Source: Actinoplanes regularis (GTDB lineage: Bacteria; Actinomycetota; Actinomycetes; Mycobacteriales; Micromonosporaceae). From it: a DNA stretch of 64,000 nt. Shown piece after piece: positions 59,780-64,000 of the stretch. Position numbers and translations under genes: made by a program. Location: assembly GCF_900188005.1 (NCBI RefSeq), contig NZ_FZNR01000001.1, forward strand, positions 372,001 through 436,000, written 5' to 3'. How positions within the stretch are numbered: the first letter of the stretch is position 1; each line of letters begins with the position of its first letter. The notes below the pieces were generated by a model, which saw only the letters and a program-made list of their open reading frames with translations, was not told the origin of the DNA and searched no databases.

Positions 59780-61126
59780 TCACCGCATCAGAGCACCCCG
59801 AGCGGTGGGGCGGGCCGCCGCCGCGACCGCCGCGGCCAGTGCCGGCAGGTCCGGCTCGTCGAGCGGGCTGACGGTGATCCGGATACCGGGTGGTGAGGAG
59901 ACCCGGAACAGCGCGCCGGCCGCCACCGCGTAACCCGCGTCGCGCAGCGCGGCGACCGCATGGGTCTCGTCGGGGACCGGAACCCAGACGTTGATGCCGG
60001 TGGCGCCGTAGGCCGGGACGCCCTGTGCGTGAAGCAGACCGATCAGGGCGGTGCAGCGAGCCGCGTACGAATGGGCGGCCTCCGCCACCAACTCGGTGAC
60101 CTCGGCGTCGCGCCAGAGCTGGAGCAGTAGCCGCTGCGACAGGGTGGAGACCCAGCCCATACCGAGCCGCATCCGGCCGACGACCCGGGCGATCGACGTC
60201 TCGTCGCCGGCCAGCACGGCGATGCGCAGGTCCGGCCCGAACGGCTTCGAGGCCGACCGCACGAACGCCCACCATCTGGTCACCGGGCCAACGCAGTGCG
60301 GTGGCTCGAGGGACAGCTCGGCTGCGTGGTCGTCCTCCACCAACAGCACCTCGGGATGCTTGGCGAGCAGCTCCCGCAGCACGACGGCCCGGGCGGCGCC
60401 GACTGCGGCACCCGTCGGGTTCTGCGCGCGGACGGTGATCACCACGGCGCGCGCGCCGGCCCGCAACGCGGCGGCGAGCGACTCGGGCTCGGGCCCCTCC
60501 TGGTCCACCGCGACGGGCAGCGGCCGCAGGCCCAGGGCCGCGATCAGATCCAACAGGTTCGCCCAGCCGGGGTCCTCGACGGCGACCGCGTCGCCCGGCC
60601 GGAGATGAGCGGCGAGCAGGCGCTCCATCGAGTCGAGCGTGCTGGCAGTGACGGCGATCGCCGCGTCGGCGACCGGAACCCCCTCGGCGAGCAGACGGTG
60701 GCGGGCCACCTCGATCAGCTCCGGCATGGTCACCGCCGAGGCGTAGCCCCGCGCCGGGCCGACCTGATCGGCGAGCGCCCGCAGGGCCGGCCCCAACGGT
60801 GGCAGGAGGCGCAGGTCGGGCTCGCCCGCGGAGAGGTCCAGGACACCATCCGGCACGGCGAGCCGGACCACCGATCGGGGTGGTGCCACCGGAGGACGCA
60901 ACCGGATCCGGGTGCCACGCCGGCCCTCGGTCTCCACGACGCCGCGTTGCCGTAGCTCCTGATACGCCTTGGCGACGGTGGCGGGGCTGACGTGCAGAGC
61001 GCCGGCCAGGACCCGCACCGGTGGCAGCGCCGCGCCGAAGACCCAGTCGCCTCGCACCACGCCGGATTCGATGCTCGCCGAAATCTCAGCGGCGGTCTGA
61101 CCACTGACCTGATATTGTTCTGCCAC
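59780..61126 (-). CDS. MocR/PdxR-type regulator (GntR-aminotransferase fusion)
   Basis: PLP-dependent regulator of 448 residues. Residues 1-75 form a GntR winged helix (AALPPVRVLAGALHVSPATVAKAYQELR spans ~33-60); ~90-440 is an aminotransferase type I-like domain with NPTG (AQNPTGAAV), the Asp in LLVEDDHA and the PLP Lys in VRSASKPFGPDLR. It is divergent from a flavin-barrel/GNAT gene with a perfect palindrome between them, so it probably controls that gene and the exporter behind it in response to PLP or an amino compound. Confidence 0.88.
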   Translation of the reverse strand: MAEQYQVSGQTAAEISASIESGVVRGDWVFGAALPPVRVLAGALHVSPATVAKAYQELRQRGVVETEGRRGTRIRLRPPVAPPRSVVRLAVPDGVLDLSAGEPDLRLLPPLGPALRALADQVGPARGYASAVTMPELIEVARHRLLAEGVPVADAAIAVTASTLDSMERLLAAHLRPGDAVAVEDPGWANLLDLIAALGLRPLPVAVDQEGPEPESLAAALRAGARAVVITVRAQNPTGAAVGAARAVVLRELLAKHPEVLLVEDDHAAELSLEPPHCVGPVTRWWAFVRSASKPFGPDLRIAVLAGDETSIARVVGRMRLGMGWVSTLSQRLLLQLWRDAEVTELVAEAAHSYAARCTALIGLLHAQGVPAYGATGINVWVPVPDETHAVAALRDAGYAVAAGALFRVSSPPGIRITVSPLDEPDLPALAAAVAAAARPTARGALMR

Positions 61127-61137
61127 AGCAAGAATTA

Positions 61138-61149
61138 TGTACTAGTACA
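61138..61149. promoter_or_regulatory. Palindrome TGTACTAGTACA, candidate MocR operator
   Basis: Perfect 12-bp palindrome, 12 bp upstream of the mocR start and 53 bp before the divergent gene. Repeated half-sites (GTACAG, CTACAG) follow in the same orientation, as seen with MocR operators. Confidence 0.55.
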
Positions 61150-61201
61150 GGTCTACAGACAAGTGGATCGCACGCGAAATCGCGCCACCGGGGAGGTCCT
61201 G

Positions 61202-62443
61202 ATGACCGATGTCTACGCCGCTACCGATCGCACCACCGCGACCCGCACGCGCGACCGCATGCACTACGACCGGGAGAGGGCGCACGCCATCCTCGACGAG
61301 GCGTTCGACTGCGCGGTCGGCTTCGTGGTGCAGGGCGAGCCCCGCGTGCTGCCGACCCTGCACGTCCGCGTCGGCGAGACGCTCTACCTGCACGGTTCCA
61401 CCGGCGGCCGGATGGCACTGACGGCCGGCACCGACGGCATCCCGGTCTGCGTGAGCGTGACCCTGCTCGACGGCCTGGTCTACGGGCGCTCCCACATGCA
61501 CCACAGCGCCAATTACCGCTCGGTGGTCGTGCACGGCGTCGCCCGGCCGGTCACCGACCTGGCCGAGAAGACAGCGGCCATGCACGCGCTGGTGGAGAAG
61601 TCCGGCGCCGGCCGTGCCGCGGACAGCCGGCCACCGACGAAGCGGGAGATGGCCCAGACCAACGTGCTGGCACTGCCGTTGGTCGAGGTGTCGGTCCGGG
61701 CGCGGGACGGCGGGGTGATCGACGATCCGGAGGACCTCGCCCTGCCGCACTGGGCCGGGGTGCTCCCGGTCCGCCGGGTCACCGGGCCGCCGGAGACCCA
61801 GGCGGGCGTCCCGGTGCCCCCACCCGCCTATCTGGCCGGCAACCCCACGACCGCCTGGCAGACCCCGGTCCTGCTGGAGGGCCGGCACGTCCGACTGGAG
61901 CCGCTGTCACCGTCGCATGCACCGGGCATGTTCGAGGCGCTGGACGACGAGGAGGTCTGGCGGCACATCCCGCAGCCACAGGCGCGCACCGTGGAGGACA
62001 CGGCGGCGGACATCGCCGAGGTGATCCGTGGCCAGTGGCGGGGCGACCGCGCGGGCTGGGCCCAGGTCGACCCGGCCACCGGAGCCGTTATGGGCATCAC
62101 CACCTACCACGACGTCGACCCGAATCGGCGATCGGTCGGGATCGGGCACACCATGCTCGGCCGGAAGTGGTGGCGGACCGGGGTCAACACCGAGGCGAAG
62201 CTGTTGTTGCTGGAGCGGGCGTTCGACGTGCTCGGTGCGGCCAAGGTCTTCTGGTACACGGACATCCGCAACGACCGCTCCCAGAACGCGATCGCCCGGC
62301 TCGGTGCCAGCCGGGACGGGTTGATCCGCAGGCAACGACTGCGGCCCGACGGCAGCTGGCGGGACACCGTAGTCTTCGCGCTGACCGCGGAGGAGTGGCC
62401 GGCCGCGGCGCAGCGCCTGCGGGACCGACTGGCCCTCGGCTGA
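61202..62443 (+). CDS. Flavin-binding split-barrel (PNPOx-like) and GNAT fusion protein
   Basis: Protein of 413 residues. The N-terminal part (about 15-215) is a PNPOx/NimA-like split barrel (DCAVGFVVQGEPRVLPTLHV, VYGRSHMHHSANYRSVVVHG). The C-terminal part (about 240-413) is a GNAT domain of the RimJ/RimL type (RLEPLSPSHAPGMFEAL, FWYTDIRNDRSQNAI). The two are joined by a Pro-rich linker. The ATG has GGGAGGT 5 nt upstream. Neighbours are a MocR regulator and an exporter, so a reduction-plus-acetylation detoxification step is plausible but unproven. Confidence 0.8.
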   Translation: MTDVYAATDRTTATRTRDRMHYDRERAHAILDEAFDCAVGFVVQGEPRVLPTLHVRVGETLYLHGSTGGRMALTAGTDGIPVCVSVTLLDGLVYGRSHMHHSANYRSVVVHGVARPVTDLAEKTAAMHALVEKSGAGRAADSRPPTKREMAQTNVLALPLVEVSVRARDGGVIDDPEDLALPHWAGVLPVRRVTGPPETQAGVPVPPPAYLAGNPTTAWQTPVLLEGRHVRLEPLSPSHAPGMFEALDDEEVWRHIPQPQARTVEDTAADIAEVIRGQWRGDRAGWAQVDPATGAVMGITTYHDVDPNRRSVGIGHTMLGRKWWRTGVNTEAKLLLLERAFDVLGAAKVFWYTDIRNDRSQNAIARLGASRDGLIRRQRLRPDGSWRDTVVFALTAEEWPAAAQRLRDRLALG

Positions 62444-62466
62444 TCAGGCCGGGGAGGGTGTGACTC

Positions 62467-63120
62467 GTGCTTGGCATCACTGATTTCTGGACGTACGTAC
62501 TCGGCGTGGTGGCGATCGTCCTGCTGCCCGGGCCCAACTCGATCTTCGTGCTCTCGGTCGGCGCCCGTCGTGGGGTGCGAGCCGGATACCAGGCGGCGGC
62601 CGGGGTGTTCCTCGGCGACGCGGTGCTCATGATCCTGTCCGCGACGGGTGTGTCCTCGCTGCTGGGGACGTACCCGCCGCTGTTCCTGGTGCTGAAGTAC
62701 GCCGGCGCCGCATACCTTGCCTGGGTCGGCGTGAACATCCTTCGCTCCGCCTGGAGCCGGTGGCGGACCCGCGGCGAGGTGGCCGCCGCCGCGGTCGAGG
62801 AGGAGTTGGCCGAGATACAGCGGCCGTTCCGGCGGGCAGCGGTGATCAGCGTGCTGAACCCGAAGGCGATCCTGTTCTTCGTCTCGTTCTTCATCCAGTT
62901 CGTCGAGCCGGGGTACGCGCATCCGGCGCTGTCGTTCCTGGTGCTCGGGGCGGTCGTGCAGTTCTTCAGCGCGCTCTACCTGACCGCGCTGATCTTCGGC
63001 GGCCGCTCCCTGGCCGGACAGTTCCGGCGGCGCCGACGGCTGGCCGCCGGCGCGGCCACCGGAGTGGGCGCGCTGTTCGTCGGGTTCAGCATCAAGCTGG
63101 CAACGGCCAGTCTGAGCTGA
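62467..63120 (+). CDS. LeuE/LysE-family amino acid exporter
   Basis: Membrane protein of 217 residues with six hydrophobic helices. The LysE-family signature PGPNSIFVLSVGARRGVRAG (~residues 20-39) and the NPKAILFFVSF motif (~134-144) are clear; the sequence is closest in style to LeuE. It exports leucine, a related amino acid or an analogue. GTG at 62467 with GGGGAGGG. It follows the flavin-barrel/GNAT gene by 23 nt and likely shares its MocR control. Confidence 0.85.
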   Translation: MLGITDFWTYVLGVVAIVLLPGPNSIFVLSVGARRGVRAGYQAAAGVFLGDAVLMILSATGVSSLLGTYPPLFLVLKYAGAAYLAWVGVNILRSAWSRWRTRGEVAAAAVEEELAEIQRPFRRAAVISVLNPKAILFFVSFFIQFVEPGYAHPALSFLVLGAVVQFFSALYLTALIFGGRSLAGQFRRRRRLAAGAATGVGALFVGFSIKLATASLS

Positions 63121-63126
63121 TCACGT

Positions 63127-63225
63127 CCGAGCACCTCGGGGCGCTCGGACGGAGCCCGAACACGCCCGGTCCGAGCGGACCACCACCGAGCACCTCAGGG
63201 CTCGGACCGAGCCCGAACGCGGATG
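63127..63225. repeat. Two imperfect ~37-bp repeats downstream of the exporter gene
   Basis: CCGAGCACCTC-x-GGGC-x-CTCGGAC-x-GAGCCCGAAC occurs at about 63127 and 63187. Each copy has GAGC/GCTC arms, so it may form hairpins and end transcription. Confidence 0.55.
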
Positions 63226-63269
63226 CGCCAGGAGCGGCTCGCTGGCACACCGGACCGGATGAACGGCGG

Positions 63270-64000
63270 TCAACCGTGCTTGGTGCCGTTGGAGGGTGGG
63301 CCGCCGGGCCGCGTCGCCTTCGGCACCACCAGGGCACCGGCAGCCCGCCGCCCGTCGAAGAAGGCCGGCGAGAAGGCGGCGGCTCGCACTGATACGGGGG
63401 TCGCCGGCGACGATGCTGGCCGACGCTCCACCGGCCGGGTGGAGCCGCCCTGTCCGATCGGATCAATGCTGAGCAGTCTGCCGCCGAGCACGACGATCGC
63501 GAGAAGGCCACCGCCGAGCGCGATGACGGCCAGAAGACCGGCGATCGCCAGCCGGGTCACCGACCGGGAGCGGAGCGACCAGCGCCGCGGCGGCCACTCC
63601 TCCCAGGACGACGGGCCGGAGGCCCGGGAGCGGGGTGCGGGAATCGCGCGAACCAGCACCTGATTGCCGCGGCGCAGCGACGGGGTCACCGCGGGCTCGC
63701 CTACGGTGACCGGATGGCGATTCGGCCAAGACCGCGACGATTCGTGGCTCAACGGGACGCGGTGATCGCCGGCGCTGCGGGCACGGCCCGCAGCGGCCGC
63801 TGGGCCCCGAGAGACGAGGCTGTCGCTGGATTCGCCGGCGCGGGTGAACGCGCCCTCGATGTAGCCGCTCCGGGTAGGGGAGCTGCGCTCCCTGCCGGAA
63901 GCGATGGCCGCCTCCTCGACGTAACCACTCCGGGCACGAGAACTGTGCTCCCTGCCGGAAGCGGCGGACGCCTCCTCGACGTAACCACTCCGGCCACGAG
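63270..64000 (-). CDS. Single-span membrane protein with 20-residue repeats (5' end outside window)
   Basis: Open frame from the right edge to the stop at 63270, about 243 residues visible, no start in the window. The N-terminal visible part has 20-residue repeats (RSGYVEEA-x-AASGRE-x-SS type, 2.7 copies), then a low-complexity linker, a basic stretch (RRWSLRSRS), one hydrophobic helix (LAIAGLLAVIALGGGLLAIVVL) and ~65 Pro/Ala/Arg-rich residues. The repeats have a period of exactly 60 bp and stay in frame, which supports coding. Family unknown. Confidence 0.6.
   Translation of the reverse strand, partial: RGRSGYVEEASAASGREHSSRARSGYVEEAAIASGRERSSPTRSGYIEGAFTRAGESSDSLVSRGPAAAAGRARSAGDHRVPLSHESSRSWPNRHPVTVGEPAVTPSLRRGNQVLVRAIPAPRSRASGPSSWEEWPPRRWSLRSRSVTRLAIAGLLAVIALGGGLLAIVVLGGRLLSIDPIGQGGSTRPVERRPASSPATPVSVRAAAFSPAFFDGRRAAGALVVPKATRPGGPPSNGTKHG
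63841..64000. repeat. 60-bp tandem repeat at the right edge
   Basis: Period exactly 60 bp, at least 2.7 copies, continuing beyond the window; last two copies about 90% identical, the first more diverged. Confidence 0.9.

Overview
The window is a high-GC actinobacterial chromosome segment. Gene order closely follows the trmA-like / ceoBC / dut / suhB / sigA / sigB / ideR / nrdR-lexA / hflX / dapF-miaA / miaB / recX-recA backbone known from Mycobacterium tuberculosis (roughly Rv2689c to Rv2738c), with insertions typical of filamentous actinomycetes (spo0M, psuGK, nrdJ, DUF3039, DUF3099). A Micromonosporaceae member such as Actinoplanes is the best guess from gene content and style; this is inference, not a database result. 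Nearly all of it is ancestral core chromosome, and no phage, IS element, CRISPR array, tRNA or rRNA was recognised.

Layout. 1-9.4 kb: RNA methyltransferase (partial), APC permease, two TrkA/Ceo subunits, and small conserved actinobacterial genes around dut (DUF3159, OB-fold, DUF3710, DUF3093, DUF4193, Cei). 9.4-21.1 kb: suhB, principal sigma factor sigA, a zinc-finger-like DUF7455 gene with a structured leader, a helicase, TRIC channel, DUF3039, psuG-psuK, DUF3099, HhH-GPD glycosylase, dtd, spo0M and sigB. 21.1-30.1 kb: a GNAT/acyl-CoA-synthetase fusion with acuC, ideR, a lipoprotein, hydrolase, MFS exporter and two orphan genes. 30.4-38.8 kb: nrdR-nrdJ divergent from lexA with a tiny membrane gene between them, a large surface protein, hflX. 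38.9-48.4 kb: malic enzyme, miaA-dapF, DUF349, threonine dehydratase with LysR regulator, miaB. 48.5-52.2 kb: a gluABCD-type glutamate ABC transporter. 52.3-59.5 kb: rny, a 2.1 kb repeat-rich gene desert, recX, recA, DUF3046, udgX. 59.8-64 kb: a MocR regulator divergent from a flavin-barrel/GNAT fusion and a LeuE-like exporter, then a repeat protein cut by the window edge.

Functional themes are DNA damage response (recA, recX, lexA, udgX, HhH-GPD), dNTP supply (nrdR, nrdJ, dut), tRNA modification and quality control (miaA, miaB, dtd), RNA decay (rny), transcription (sigA, sigB, ideR) and nitrogen/amino-acid transport.

The most unusual observations are: (1) four 77-bp tandem repeats between gluC and gluD, each encoding a 26-residue peptide with its own ribosome-binding site and chained by ATGA stop/start overlaps; (2) a 249-bp block that is base-for-base identical in sigA and sigB, pointing to gene conversion; (3) a 4-bp tandem duplication that shifts frame at the very end of sigB; (4) a repeated asymmetric LexA-box form GAAC-N4-GTACGA at lexA and recA, plus a RecA-NDp/PafBC-type recA promoter; (5) duplication of the recX 3' end with expansion of a 14-bp repeat; (6) a TTA codon as the third codon of miaA, whose product is expected to modify the tRNA that reads UUA.
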